In this document: piece after piece, positions 17,175 through 25,608 of the stretch
How positions within the stretch are numbered: the first letter of the stretch is position 1
Layout: every line of letters starts with the position of its first letter
Source of the DNA: RGIG9115 sp045603225
GTDB taxonomy: Bacteria; Bacillota; Clostridia; UBA1381
Direction of reading: 5' to 3'
Assembly (NCBI GenBank): GCA_045603225.1
Contig: JAZULT010000075.1
Span: 1 to 64,000, forward strand
Length of the DNA stretch: 64,000 bases
Program-made: the position numbers and the translations under genes
Notes under the pieces: model-generated
Database searches by the model: none
The model's input: only the letters and a program-made list of their open reading frames with translations
What the model was told of the DNA's origin: nothing

Positions 17175-19352
17175 TTATAAGTGTAATACTCTTTCTTTTA
17201 TTTCCTGTGTTCTGCCCTGGTTCCAGAATTGCGTTCCGATATATCCGCATGTTCTTCTTGCAACGTTAAGCTTGTTCTGATCGGTGTTGCCGCAATTCGG
17301 GCATCGCCAGATAAGCTTTCCGTCAGCATCTTCTTCTATTTCTATTTCACCGTCATATCCGCAAATCTGACAGAAATCGCTCTTTGTATTAAGCTCTGCA
17401 TACATGATATGGTCATAGATAAATTTCATAAGTGAAAGAACTGCTTCTACGTTGTTCTGCATGTTTGGCACTTCCACGTAAGAGATTGCTCCACCCGGAG
17501 AGAGTGCCTGGAACTTTGATTCAAGAGCAAGTTTTTCAAAAGCGTCTATATCTTCTGTTACGTGTACATGATAGCTGTTTGTAATGTAATTCTTGTCAGT
17601 TACACCTTTGACGATTCCGAAACGTTTTTGCAGACATTTTGCAAATTTGTATGTTGTACTTTCAAGCGGTGTTCCGTAAAGTGAATAGTCAATATTTTCA
17701 GCGGCTTTCCACTTAGCTGTATATTCGTTAAGCTTTTTCATGATTTCAAGTCCTAATGCTTCGCCTTCGGGCTCAGTAAGCTTTTTGTTTATAAGACTGT
17801 ATACACATTCCCATAATCCGGCATATCCGAGAGATATTGTTGAATATCCGCCGTGAAGGTATTTGTCAATTGTTTCACCTTTTTTGAGTCTCAGCAAAGC
17901 ACCGTACTGCCAGAGTATCGGAGCGGCATCGGAAAGTGTTCCTGTGAGACGTTCATGACGGCATTGGAGTGCCTGGTGACAAAGCTCCATACGTTCATCA
18001 AAAATTTCCCAGAATTTATCCATATCACCTTCTGCTGAAAGTCCGATATCAACAAGGTTAACGGTTACAACACCCTGATTAAAACGTCCGTAGTATTTTG
18101 GTTGTCCGTTTTCATCTACATAAGGTGTCAGGAAGCTTCTGCATCCCATGCATGTGTAGCAGTTTCCGTTACCGTTTTTATCAATCTTGTTCTGAAGCAT
18201 GATTTTTTCCGATATATAGTCGGGAACCATTCTTTTTGCTGTACATTTAGCTGCAAGCTCTGTCAGGTAATAGTATTTGCTGTCAGGATGAATATTATCC
18301 TCTTCAAGCACGTAAATAAGCTTCGGGAATGCGGGGGTAATCCATACACCTTTTTCATTTTTAACGCCCTGATAACGCTGTTTAAGCGTTTCTTCGATTA
18401 TGAGTGCAAGGTCTTTTCGCTCCTGCTCGTTCTTTGCTTCGTTAAGGTACATAAACACTGTTACAAACGGTGCTTGTCCGTTAGTTGTCATCAGTGTTAC
18501 AACCTGATACTGAATCATCTGAACTCCGTTTTTAACTTCTTCACGAAGTCTCTTTTCGGTTATCTGATTGATTGTATCTTCAGAAATCTTCTCATCGATA
18601 GATCTGAGCTCTTCCGTTACCTGCTTTTTGATTTTTTTACGGCTTACATCGACAAACGGTGCAAGATGAGTCAGACTTATACTCTGACCTCCGTATTGAC
18701 ATGATGCGACCTGTGCGATAATCTGTGTAGATATATTACATGCAGTTGAAAAGCTGTGAGGCTTTTCAATAAGAGTACCGCTTATTACAGTACCGTTCTG
18801 GAGCATGTCTTCAAGATTTACAAGGTCACAGTTGTGCATGTGCTGAGCAAAGTAATCAGCATCATGGAAATGAATAAGTCCCTGTTCATGAGCTGTGACA
18901 ATTTCAGCGGGGAGAAGTACACGCTTTGTTATATCCTTGCTGACTTCGCCTGCCATATAGTCTCTCTGAACACTGTTAACAGTCGGGTTTTTGTTCGAGT
19001 TTTCCTGTTTTACTTCTTCGTTGTTACACTCAATAAGACTAAGAATTTGTTCGTCTGTTGTATTTGACTTTCTTACCAGTGCACGGTTATAACGATAAGT
19101 AATATACTGTCTTGCTACATCGAATGCACGCTGATTCATTATCTGGTCTTCAACCATGTCCTGAATTTCTTCTACACTGAGTGAACGGTTCATGTTTGTT
19201 GCAGCGCTTTCTACGTCTTCGGCAATTCTTTTAATCTGTATAGGTGTCATTCTTGCGCTCGGGACAACAGTATCATTTGCTTTTGTAACAGCGACAACGA
19301 TTTTCGCCGGATCAAATATGTCTTCGATTCCGCTTCTTTTAATGATCTTCAT
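17175..19352 (-). CDS. nrdD: Anaerobic (class III) ribonucleoside-triphosphate reductase NrdD
   Basis: 725 aa. An N-terminal ATP-cone (about 3-95, starting MKIIKRSGIEDIFDPAKI) gives allosteric control by ATP/dATP. The ten-stranded barrel follows. The C-terminal zinc site is Cys661/Cys664 and Cys684/Cys687 (CQIC, CPNC). The radical site is Gly703 in RRTCGYIG. It makes dNTPs under anoxia, using formate as reductant in this class. It heads nrdD-nrdG and has NrdR-like boxes upstream. AGGAGG precedes the start codon. Confidence 0.97.
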   Translation of the reverse strand: MKIIKRSGIEDIFDPAKIVVAVTKANDTVVPSARMTPIQIKRIAEDVESAATNMNRSLSVEEIQDMVEDQIMNQRAFDVARQYITYRYNRALVRKSNTTDEQILSLIECNNEEVKQENSNKNPTVNSVQRDYMAGEVSKDITKRVLLPAEIVTAHEQGLIHFHDADYFAQHMHNCDLVNLEDMLQNGTVISGTLIEKPHSFSTACNISTQIIAQVASCQYGGQSISLTHLAPFVDVSRKKIKKQVTEELRSIDEKISEDTINQITEKRLREEVKNGVQMIQYQVVTLMTTNGQAPFVTVFMYLNEAKNEQERKDLALIIEETLKQRYQGVKNEKGVWITPAFPKLIYVLEEDNIHPDSKYYYLTELAAKCTAKRMVPDYISEKIMLQNKIDKNGNGNCYTCMGCRSFLTPYVDENGQPKYYGRFNQGVVTVNLVDIGLSAEGDMDKFWEIFDERMELCHQALQCRHERLTGTLSDAAPILWQYGALLRLKKGETIDKYLHGGYSTISLGYAGLWECVYSLINKKLTEPEGEALGLEIMKKLNEYTAKWKAAENIDYSLYGTPLESTTYKFAKCLQKRFGIVKGVTDKNYITNSYHVHVTEDIDAFEKLALESKFQALSPGGAISYVEVPNMQNNVEAVLSLMKFIYDHIMYAELNTKSDFCQICGYDGEIEIEEDADGKLIWRCPNCGNTDQNKLNVARRTCGYIGTQFWNQGRTQEIKERVLHL

Positions 19353-19450
19353 ATCTTTCTAACCTCCTATTTAGTCTGGATTATGTATTGAAAAAATAAA
19401 TTGTTATTAAATGATGTGGCCGAATTTATTGACCATATCTTATTATACCA

Positions 19451-19536
19451 CAAAATATAGTTTTGTCAAGGGGTAATTTACAATATATAGGTGTATTTCT
19501 TTTATATTTCACTCGAAAACCACTATATATTGTGGT
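19451..19536 (-). promoter_or_regulatory. Three NrdR-box-like operators upstream of nrdD
   Basis: The NrdR core CWATATATWG occurs exactly at 19481-19490 (CAATATATAG) and 19523-19532 (CTATATATTG, within palindrome ACCACTATATATTGTGGT), and with one mismatch at 19451-19460 (CAAAATATAG). Centres are 30 and 42 bases apart, close to whole helical turns. NrdR is the usual repressor of nrd genes; its gene is not in the window. Confidence 0.75.
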
Positions 19537-19540
19537 TTGT

Positions 19541-19793
19541 CAGAGTTTGTGTAATGTAAATATAATCTGTTTGTAATATTGAAATACAATATGGGGGTAT
19601 CTTTCATTTTATCATGTGGTTTTATGTATGTCAAGTATGATGTGAAAAAATAAAACATTAGTTATATAAATCAAATTATTCGCTTTAGTAGTTTGAGCGT
19701 TTTTTTGTATTGTATCATAAATTTTGTGAGAAAATATTTCAATTAATGATTCATTAGCCTAAACGGAGGATGAGGAAACCTTTTATAAGATAC
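19541..19793. other. Gene-free AT-rich spacer
   Basis: Between the nrdD control region and the first accessory cassette. No open frame of note and no strong repeat was seen. Confidence 0.6.
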
Positions 19794-19798
19794 AAAAA

Positions 19799-19822
19799 CA
19801 GCACGCCCCGGAGAGCGTGCCG
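19799..19822 (-). terminator. GCACGC hairpin terminator of cassette 1
   Basis: GCACGC / GCGTGC stem with extra pairs, followed by five T on the minus strand. It is one of five related palindromes in the 19.8-30 kb island. Confidence 0.8.
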
Positions 19823-19833
19823 TAAAGTTTTAA

Positions 19834-19986
19834 TTAAGCAAAAATCTTTGAGAAATCTACTTGCTGAACGTTCTTTTCATCCATTCCTTCCCCATAAACA
19901 GGAGCTGTGCCGGGAACTGATGCAGTGATAACATCTTCAACGTCAAATTTTGTAATATTCATTTCGGGTGCTATATACTTTTTCAT
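19834..19986 (-). CDS. 50-aa cassette peptide, copy 1 (MKKYIAPE family)
   Basis: 50 aa with no signal peptide or membrane helix. The N-terminal half MKKYIAPEMNITKFDVEDVI is shared with three other peptides in this window; the tail is APVYGEGMDEKNV then QQVDFSKIFA. The protein is identical to copy 4 at 28949. GGGAGG stands upstream; the gene begins 20 nt after the cohesin-like gene and ends just before a terminator. Conservation of the reading frame across four copies supports real translation. The conserved leader-like half and variable tail recall a precursor peptide, but no modification enzyme is nearby; function unknown. Confidence 0.75.
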   Translation of the reverse strand: MKKYIAPEMNITKFDVEDVITASVPGTAPVYGEGMDEKNVQQVDFSKIFA

Positions 19987-20006
19987 AATCTTATAACCTC
20001 CCTATA

Positions 20007-20792
20007 TTATTCAGCAACTGTTACGTCTACTGTCCAGTTGTTTGTAATATCTTCTGCAACTATAGTGTCAGGAATATTGATTACATTGATTGCAAAAGAG
20101 ATAGGTGTTTTACCTGTAAGTGTAAGACCTTCCCAAGCGCCTGAAGCTTTTTCTAAAGAAGTTTTGTCTTTACATGCAAGAGCGTAAGCCACTTTTGTAA
20201 TTGTGTCATCATTAGGTGTAATATCTACTTTGAAGCCCTTTGAATAGAAACCGTTAACAGCAGGAATTGTATCACAAGGTGTTTTATCAATTACTGCGTG
20301 TGTCTTATCATCTACAGGAGCATCTTTACCGATAACGATAGGAATTTCAATATTTGTTACAGCAAGTTCTGTTCCCCAGTCGTCTTTGATTGCACCATTA
20401 GCACCAAAAGGCAAGTTGTATGTACCATCTGCTAATCCTTCATTAACTGTGAATGTAAAGTCGATTTTAATAGTGCCTTGAATATTATCTGTTGCACCAA
20501 AAACTACTCTTGAAAAACCATTTGCTCTATTTGCTGGTGTTATAGCAGAAGGTGTTCCTGCTCCTTTGTTTTCAGCACCTACGTAAGTGAATTGAGTTTT
20601 ATCAAATTTCAATTCGAGGGTTGCTGCTGCAAAAGGATCGCCAACTGTTTCAACTGATACAACAACTGTATCTCCAGGCTGATATTTTTCTTTATCTGTT
20701 GCTCCTTTAAATGTTACTTCTGCTGCAAATGCTGTTATTGCAGTAGATGCTACTAATGAAAGAGCAATTAATGCACTAAATAATCTTTTCAT
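20007..20792 (-). CDS. Secreted cohesin-like protein, cassette 1
   Basis: 261 aa. A signal peptide ends at about residue 23 (TAITAFA-AEV). Residues about 25-150 have the cohesin-like pattern YQPGDTVVVSVETVGDPFAA..LELKFDKTQFTYVGAE, i.e. a jelly-roll recognised in scaffoldins. The last ~75 residues form a second domain (YSKGFKVDITPNDDTITKVAYAL..W.G..TPISFAINVINIPD) found in all four cassette paralogues. There is no membrane or sortase anchor. It is 20 nt downstream of a dockerin-bearing gene, so the two products may bind each other outside the cell. AGGAGG precedes the start. Dockerin binding itself is inference. Confidence 0.72.
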   Translation of the reverse strand: MKRLFSALIALSLVASTAITAFAAEVTFKGATDKEKYQPGDTVVVSVETVGDPFAAATLELKFDKTQFTYVGAENKGAGTPSAITPANRANGFSRVVFGATDNIQGTIKIDFTFTVNEGLADGTYNLPFGANGAIKDDWGTELAVTNIEIPIVIGKDAPVDDKTHAVIDKTPCDTIPAVNGFYSKGFKVDITPNDDTITKVAYALACKDKTSLEKASGAWEGLTLTGKTPISFAINVINIPDTIVAEDITNNWTVDVTVAE

Positions 20793-20812
20793 TTTAATAT
20801 TCCTCCTAAAAT

Positions 20813-21193
20813 TTACTGTGGACCAAGAACGTTACCGTATCCTGCCAAATACTGAGCGACATGTGTTGCATCATATGCCTCTACTACACCATTAGCATCT
20901 GCATCAGCACCTTTAGTAATTTCATTACCATATCCTGCTAAATACTGAGCAATGTGTGTTGCATCATATGCTTCAACTACTTTATTTCCATCAGCATCGC
21001 CATACATAATAGTTTCAAGCTCTTCGCCTGTAATAATATATGATAAGTAATCACCAGCAACCGCTCCGCCGATTCTTACCTCATATTTGTTTTCTGCAAA
21101 TGCGAATCCGTCTTTAACCTTCATTGCTTCGATAATTCCAGCAAATTCAGTGCCTGCAGCACCCTGGTTAATATAATAAATATTATTAAACAA
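20813..21193 (-). CDS. 5'-truncated dockerin-bearing protein, cassette 1
   Basis: At most 126 aa from a TTG codon. It starts at the residue YYINQGAAG of the full-length paralogue (26757-27362) and lacks the signal peptide and the first ~80 residues. The remaining part has the shared KVKDGFAFAENKYEVRIGG region and a type I-like dockerin with two calcium-loop repeats: DADGNKVVEAYDATHIAQYL and DADANGVVEAYDATHVAQYL. The reading frame is intact. No promoter or ribosome site is convincing upstream, so this looks like a silent donor copy rather than a decayed gene. Confidence 0.65.
   Translation of the reverse strand: MFNNIYYINQGAAGTEFAGIIEAMKVKDGFAFAENKYEVRIGGAVAGDYLSYIITGEELETIMYGDADGNKVVEAYDATHIAQYLAGYGNEITKGADADANGVVEAYDATHVAQYLAGYGNVLGPQ
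21152..21183 (-). repeat. 32-bp cassette junction repeat, copy 1
   Basis: Identical to 24347-24378, 27117-27148 and (inverted) 27679-27710. On the coding strand it opens ATATTTATTATATTAACC and ends GGTGCTGCAGGC. It marks the point where the truncated dockerin gene begins. Confidence 0.92.
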
Positions 21194-21219
21194 TTAAAAT
21201 TTTATTTTAAATATCATAC

Positions 21220-21248
21220 TTGACAAATTAAATCTTTTATGTTATTAT
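21220..21248 (+). promoter_or_regulatory. Promoter of the XRE/HipA pair
   Basis: TTGACA, 17 bases, TATTAT (or TATAAT three bases later), about 40 bases before the XRE start. It points away from dockerin 1. Confidence 0.65.
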
Positions 21249-21288
21249 AATAATGCAAAGTTGATAAATTAAAGAAAATGGTGATGAT

Positions 21289-21630
21289 ATGAAAATAATA
21301 GGGGATGAAAACGAACAATATATTCTTAAGGAACTTGGCTCGAGAATTAAACAATACCGAATATCGTTAAATATTACCCAAAATAATCTTGCAAATAAAT
21401 GTGGCATTTCTTCAAGCACAGTTGTTCGTATAGAAAATGGGGATGATTCTATATTTTCTAATTACATTAAAATTCTGAACGGATTGGGATTAACACAAAA
21501 TATAGATATGTTAATTCCTGAGGCACAGCCTGATTTTAAAGCAGTATTTGAAAAAAAAGAGCCGAGACGACGAGTCAGATCCGGTAGCACCAAAGCGAAA
21601 TCAACCTGGGTATGGGAAGAAGATAAGTAA
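21289..21630 (+). CDS. XRE-family HipB-like antitoxin
   Basis: 113 aa. A single HTH_XRE domain spans about residues 14-72 (LGSRIKQYRISLNITQNNLANKCGISSSTVVRIENG). A basic tail (EKKEPRRRVRSGSTKAKSTW) follows, which in HipB-like proteins contacts the kinase or DNA. It lies 12 nt before hipA and should autorepress the operon and neutralise the kinase. Start supported by GGTGATG upstream. Confidence 0.85.
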   Translation: MKIIGDENEQYILKELGSRIKQYRISLNITQNNLANKCGISSSTVVRIENGDDSIFSNYIKILNGLGLTQNIDMLIPEAQPDFKAVFEKKEPRRRVRSGSTKAKSTWVWEEDK

Positions 21631-21642
21631 GGAGTGTAGATT

Positions 21643-22935
21643 GTGGACATAAGAACTGTCAAAGTTAAACTGTGGGGTACAACAATTGGTTACCTTCATA
21701 GACAAGATAATGAAATGATAGGATTTCAGTATGATGAAAATTTTATACCAAGTGGTATACAGATTTCTCCTTTGAAGATGCCGCTTTCTAATGCAACTTA
21801 TTCTTTTCCAACCTTGCCAGAGGAAACATTTAGCGGATTGCCCGGTATGCTTGCTGATTCGTTGCCCGATAAATTTGGTAATATCGTTATTAAACATTAT
21901 CTTGAAAGTCAAGGAAGAACAGAGGATAGTCTCACAGTACTTGAAAAATTGTGTTATACCGGGAAAAGGGGAATGGGTGCACTTGAATACGAGCCGGCAA
22001 CAGATATTGTTGATGTGGATGAAGAAATTGATATTGATGCACTTACAAAACTTGCTGCGGATATTTTATCTGAAAGAGAAAATCTGAATCTAAAATATAA
22101 TGATAATATGATAGCACAGTTAATGCAGGGGAGCTCATCTGTTGGTGGTGCAAGGGCAAAAACACTTATTGCATTAAATCCTGAAACAAATGATGTGAGG
22201 TCAGGACAAATCAGCGCAGGAGAAGGTTTTGAATATTGGCTGTTAAAATTTGATGATATTGCTAATAATAGAGATAAGGATAAAAAACCGGATAATAAAG
22301 AATACACTCGAATAGAATATGCATATTATCTTATGGCTAAAAATGCAGGAATTGAAATGAGCGAATGTCGATTACTAAGAGAAAATGGCAGAGCTCATTT
22401 TATGACTAAAAGATTTGATCGAAATGGTGCTACAGGAGAAAAACTTCATATGCAGAGTTTATGCGCTATTGCACATATGGATTTTAATTCTCCGAGAATG
22501 TATTCATATGAAGATGCATTCGATGTAATGAGACAGTTGAATCTTCCACATAATGACTTTGTACAATTGTATAAAAGAATGATTTTCAATGAGTGTGCGA
22601 AAAATTATGATGATCATACGAAAAACATAGCTTTTTTGATGAATAAAAAGGGTGTATGGAGTTTATCCCCGGCATATGATGTAACTTTTTCATATAATAA
22701 AAACAGTACATGGGTAAATGCGCATCAAATGCTCATAAACGGAAAATCTGACGGAATTACAAAGGACGATTTTATGTCAGTAGCAAAAAAATCCGGAATT
22801 AAAAAAACAGAAGCAGAAAAATGTATCAGTCAAATTAAAAAAGCTGTTTCGGAATGGAAAAATGTTGCTGAGGAAGCAGGATTATCCATGAAAAAAGCAG
22901 AAAGAATACAAAGTTATTTCAATTTGAATATTTAA
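21643..22935 (+). CDS. hipA: HipA-family serine/threonine kinase toxin
   Basis: 430 aa, GTG start. The HipA N-terminal domain (couple_hipA, about 5-100) contains FSGLPGMLADSLPDKFGN. The kinase domain carries SSVGGARAKTLI (P-loop-like ejectable segment), the catalytic CAKNYDDHTKN (about 330) and LSPAYDVTFS metal-binding motif. HipA kinases phosphorylate glutamyl-tRNA synthetase or similar targets and cause growth arrest; the target here is unknown. Key residues are intact. The pair lies between cassettes 1 and 2 in opposite orientation to them. Confidence 0.9.
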   Translation: MDIRTVKVKLWGTTIGYLHRQDNEMIGFQYDENFIPSGIQISPLKMPLSNATYSFPTLPEETFSGLPGMLADSLPDKFGNIVIKHYLESQGRTEDSLTVLEKLCYTGKRGMGALEYEPATDIVDVDEEIDIDALTKLAADILSERENLNLKYNDNMIAQLMQGSSSVGGARAKTLIALNPETNDVRSGQISAGEGFEYWLLKFDDIANNRDKDKKPDNKEYTRIEYAYYLMAKNAGIEMSECRLLRENGRAHFMTKRFDRNGATGEKLHMQSLCAIAHMDFNSPRMYSYEDAFDVMRQLNLPHNDFVQLYKRMIFNECAKNYDDHTKNIAFLMNKKGVWSLSPAYDVTFSYNKNSTWVNAHQMLINGKSDGITKDDFMSVAKKSGIKKTEAEKCISQIKKAVSEWKNVAEEAGLSMKKAERIQSYFNLNI

Positions 22936-22938
22936 AGA

Positions 22939-22962
22939 ACGGCACGCCGATTGGCGTGCCGT
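22939..22962. terminator. GCACGC hairpin terminator shared by hipA and cassette 2
   Basis: ACGGCACGCC, GATT, GGCGTGCCGT: perfect 10-bp stem between convergent hipA and peptide 2. Confidence 0.82.
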
Positions 22963-22973
22963 TTAAGTGTAAC

Positions 22974-23120
22974 TTATTTAAAAACGTCTGCAAAGTCTAC
23001 AGTTTGTACATTGTCACCATTATATATTGTTTCAGTCTTTGTAATTGTGACTGATGTTGTGATAACATCTTCAACGTCAAACTTTGTTACGTTTAATTCG
23101 GGTGCTATATACTTTTTCAT
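22974..23120 (-). CDS. 48-aa cassette peptide, copy 2 (MKKYIAPE family)
   Basis: 48 aa: MKKYIAPELNVTKFDVEDVI, then TTSVTITKTETIYNGDNVQT and VDFADVFK. The first half matches copies 1, 3 and 4 almost exactly; the middle differs, and the end keeps the V-D-F-x-x-[IV]-F pattern. It lies 20 nt after cohesin-like gene 2 with GGGGAGG upstream. No secretion signal is visible. Unknown function. Confidence 0.72.
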   Translation of the reverse strand: MKKYIAPELNVTKFDVEDVITTSVTITKTETIYNGDNVQTVDFADVFK

Positions 23121-23140
23121 AATCTTATAACCTCCCCTTA

Positions 23141-23983
23141 TTATTTAACTATGTCCCATGTAGCTGTTACATCTTCGCCATCGGGAACATTAAGAACGTT
23201 AATGAAGAATGTGATAGGTGTTTCGCCTTTGTATGTTCCTTCCCATTCAGCTTTTTCATTACCTTCTTTACCTGCTTTGTTAAAGAGTGTAGCTATAACT
23301 TTTGTTACTGTTTCTGTTCCCGGTGTAAGAGTAGCACTGAGACCCTTTGTGAAGTATGTATTGCCATCTTCTTTTTCTACTTTGTCGCCATCAATAGAAT
23401 CATTAGCAGCGATTTTAGCTTCAACTATTGAAGGAGCAGGATCTACTCCACCTGTAATTGTTATTTTAGCGCTTGATAAAACTTCGCCTGTGAGCTGATT
23501 ACCTGCTGCGTTATTTAAGTTAGGGGCATCGTTTGTAAGTGTAAAATCATATTCACCATTCTCAGTTGTATCTTTTGCCATAAATCTGATTTGATAATAA
23601 TATGAACAAGCTACTTCTTCATCCTCAAATGTTTCCTCGTTAAATACCATTTTTGTAGGCATATGATCAGAACCACTTGCATATACAAATGCAACTTCAC
23701 CATCTTTGTCAGATGCTTCAAGTAATGCTGATAAATCAGCTGACTTAGATACAGATACATAAGTAAATGCTTCTTCATCATAGTCTATAATGTTTTTAAA
23801 TCCTGCAAATCCAGCAGGAGCTTCAATTGTAACCTTAACCATAACGTTTTTATTTGATGATATATCATATGTATTTTTTGCGCCTGCAGCTGCAAATGTA
23901 ACATCTGCTGCTGCATTTACAACTGAGGTGAACATTGTTGCTACCATTGCGATAGTAGCAAAAACACTAATTATTTTTTTCAT
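23141..23983 (-). CDS. Secreted cohesin-like protein, cassette 2
   Basis: 280 aa. Signal peptide to about residue 24 (FTSVVNA-AAD). The cohesin-like domain includes NKNVMVKVTIEAPAGFAGFK..IDYDEEAFTYVSV. The conserved C-terminal domain (YFTKGLSATLTPGTETVTKVIATLF...TPITFFINVLNVPDGEDV) ends TATWDIVK. It is the close paralogue of the cassette 4 protein, with near-identical signal peptides and about half of residues matching. It follows dockerin 2 by 21 nt. Partner choice (dockerin 2) is inferred from position. Confidence 0.72.
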   Translation of the reverse strand: MKKIISVFATIAMVATMFTSVVNAAADVTFAAAGAKNTYDISSNKNVMVKVTIEAPAGFAGFKNIIDYDEEAFTYVSVSKSADLSALLEASDKDGEVAFVYASGSDHMPTKMVFNEETFEDEEVACSYYYQIRFMAKDTTENGEYDFTLTNDAPNLNNAAGNQLTGEVLSSAKITITGGVDPAPSIVEAKIAANDSIDGDKVEKEDGNTYFTKGLSATLTPGTETVTKVIATLFNKAGKEGNEKAEWEGTYKGETPITFFINVLNVPDGEDVTATWDIVK

Positions 23984-24004
23984 AATCCTATTATCCTTTC
24001 AATA

Positions 24005-24388
24005 TTATTTTTTTGGACCCATAACAACACTGTCGTCCGCAATCTTCTGAAGAATTAAGATAGCATCTGTTGTTAATATAGAGCCATCTCCATTTGCATC
24101 GGCACCCTTTTGTACAACAACTGATGAATTTGCTATATGTTGTAATACAAGGATAGCATCTGTTGTGAGAATATTTTTATCTCCGTTTGCATCACCATAC
24201 ATGATTTGTTCGAGTACTTCGCCAGTGATTGTGTATACATAGTAATCATCAGTCAACGCTCCACCGATTCTTACCTCGTATGTATTTGTAGCAAAATCTG
24301 CTCCGTCTTTAACCTTCATTTCAGCAATAATTGCGTTAAATTCTTCGCCTGCAGCACCCTGGTTAATATAATAAATATTATTGAACAA
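24005..24388 (-). CDS. 5'-truncated dockerin-bearing protein, cassette 2
   Basis: 127 aa at most, from TTG. The first ~55 residues from YYINQGAAGEEF match the full-length cassette 3 protein almost exactly, but the signal peptide and N-terminal domain are missing. The dockerin has repeats DANGDKNILTTDAILVLQHI and DANGDGSILTTDAILILQKI. Its closest relative is cassette 4, differing at few positions. The frame is intact; no ribosome site is seen before the TTG. Likely a silent copy. Confidence 0.65.
   Translation of the reverse strand: MFNNIYYINQGAAGEEFNAIIAEMKVKDGADFATNTYEVRIGGALTDDYYVYTITGEVLEQIMYGDANGDKNILTTDAILVLQHIANSSVVVQKGADANGDGSILTTDAILILQKIADDSVVMGPKK
24347..24378 (-). repeat. 32-bp cassette junction repeat, copy 2
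   Basis: Identical 32 bases to the other three junctions. Going into the gene, similarity with the cassette 3 gene continues for about 170 bases with roughly four mismatches, forming a direct repeat 2.8 kb apart. Confidence 0.92.
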
Positions 24389-24745
24389 TTAAAATTCTGA
24401 AAACATTAGGTTTTATGCGGTTTTTTTGATTTTATAGAATTTTATTTTTGTATTTTTTCGAAAGAAATAATATTGAAAATGATATTATATTCAAATATGT
24501 CAACTGTTAATATTTGTCTCTAAAATATAAAAATGTAAGAATAATTTAAAAATAAAAATATTGAAATTTTCGATTAAATATAATTAGAAAGAAAGTCGGA
24601 TGGATTCGGCAAAAAAAGGTAAGACTGAAAACAGTACTGAACTGAGCGACTATCCCATCATCTCCGATGAAAGAGGTAATGTTATGGACAAGAATACATA
24701 ATTTGTTTTATGATAACTTTGTTACTCGTTGTAATTTCTATAAAA
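24389..24745. other. AT-rich intergenic stretch with one doubtful small ORF
   Basis: Apart from a possible 33-codon frame at 24600-24701 on the plus strand (MDSAKKGKTENSTELSDYPI, then ISDERGNVMDKNT), I see no gene. The 20 bases just outside the 32-bp repeat match the same position of cassette 1, so the truncated copies share an outer flank. Confidence 0.5.
24600..24701 (+). CDS. Possible 33-aa small ORF
   Basis: A 33-codon frame with weak ribosome-site similarity. The polar sequence (ELSDYPIISDERGNVMDKNT) looks protein-like and could be the remnant of a larger gene. No family recognised. Confidence 0.25.
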   Translation: MDSAKKGKTENSTELSDYPIISDERGNVMDKNT

Positions 24746-24788
24746 AATAACGCCAACTCATGATAAAAGTTAGCGTTATTCTTTTATT
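24746..24788 (-). terminator. Terminator of the GNAT pair
   Basis: AATAACGC-C-AACT and AGTT-A-GCGTTATT form a 12-bp stem with one mismatch; six T follow on the minus strand. Confidence 0.8.
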
Positions 24789-24841
24789 AACATTTCTTTT
24801 GGCATAACCGTTTATGGTTTTGTCAAGAACTTTTTAAAATT

Positions 24842-25405
24842 TTATTTTTTCAATACAGTAAACATAGGTACACAATCCTTAATGTATGGTTTTTCATCCC
24901 TTTTCATATAGTTTTTAAATGATTCAAAATTACATCTTTTATAAAAGTTTTCCGCTTCAGGAACGGAATAAAGGCAGATGTGCGTTGCACCAATGTTATT
25001 TGTAGAAATATCTGAAATTATTTCGAGCATCTTCAAAAATAGAATCTGACTAAGCGTTTGATATTTATTACTTTCCTTATCAAAACGTAAGCTCCTATAT
25101 CTTTCATCAATTGCAAAATATGTAATTTCAACCGATGGAAGGGATGTTACATATTCGTTATCTTCCTCATCATACTTTATTGTTGATATACCACCACAAC
25201 GAATAGAACAGAAACCTATTATTGCATTGTTTTCTTCATCTAAAAAAATATAAGATACATTTTCACGGGACGTAAGACATCCTCTTTGAATAAATTTTCT
25301 TATAGACGGCTTTTCGCATTTAAATTCGGATAACATATCCATATCCCTATATTCTACTTTTCGTAGTTTGATAGAATAATCAACACCATAATTATATGAT
25401 TTCAT
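24842..25405 (-). CDS. GNAT acetyltransferase, TacT-like toxin candidate
   Basis: 187 aa GNAT fold. The order FKCEKPSIRKFIQRG, YIFLDEENNAIIGFCSI, VEITYFAIDERYRS, LKMLEIISDI and PEAENFYKRCNFESF matches toxin-type GNATs such as TacT/AtaT, which acetylate charged tRNAs. The acetyl-CoA pyrophosphate loop is unusual (SLRFDKESNKYQTLS in place of the compact RGxGxG motif). It overlaps the upstream 53-68 codon gene by four bases, the normal antitoxin-toxin arrangement. Toxin activity is inferred from family pattern and context. Confidence 0.72.
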   Translation of the reverse strand: MKSYNYGVDYSIKLRKVEYRDMDMLSEFKCEKPSIRKFIQRGCLTSRENVSYIFLDEENNAIIGFCSIRCGGISTIKYDEEDNEYVTSLPSVEITYFAIDERYRSLRFDKESNKYQTLSQILFLKMLEIISDISTNNIGATHICLYSVPEAENFYKRCNFESFKNYMKRDEKPYIKDCVPMFTVLKK

Positions 25406-25608
25406 TTTTTGTATATATCCACCTTTAGATTTTTCTCAAGTTTCTTTGACGCCATTTCAATTTTATTGAACAAGTCGGATTTTGCTTCTAAACTATTAAA
25501 TTCCTTTGCTTTATCAGGTGATACCACAAATGATCTGTCACAATCTGCTGTTAAAATTGCCATTTTTTGTTCTCCTTTACGTTTATTTGTATCAAACATC
25601 TTAGACAT
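25402..25608 (-). CDS. Small antitoxin-like partner of the GNAT protein
   Basis: 68 aa from the first ATG with GAGGTG, or 53 aa from an internal ATG at 25563 preceded by AAGGAG; both sites are plausible. The segment DRSFVVSPDKAKEFNSLEAK resembles the toxin-wrapping tail of TacA-like antitoxins. The DNA-binding ribbon-helix-helix part normally found at the N-terminus is absent or minimal. ATGA overlap with the toxin gene indicates coupling. Confidence 0.6.
   Translation of the reverse strand: MSKMFDTNKRKGEQKMAILTADCDRSFVVSPDKAKEFNSLEAKSDLFNKIEMASKKLEKNLKVDIYKK

Larger units (their letters stand above)
19794..20015. repeat. 222-bp long inverted repeat, left copy
   Basis: Covers the end of cohesin-like gene 1, the complete peptide 1 gene and its terminator. 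Its reverse complement recurs at 28920-29141 with 3 mismatches in 222 bases (about 98.6% identity), in opposite orientation 8.9 kb away. Confidence 0.9.

Noticed and set aside
18102..18704. 200-codon plus-strand frame opposite nrdD
   Set aside because: Antisense shadow of a certain gene, with Cys/Phe-rich composition typical of such shadows.
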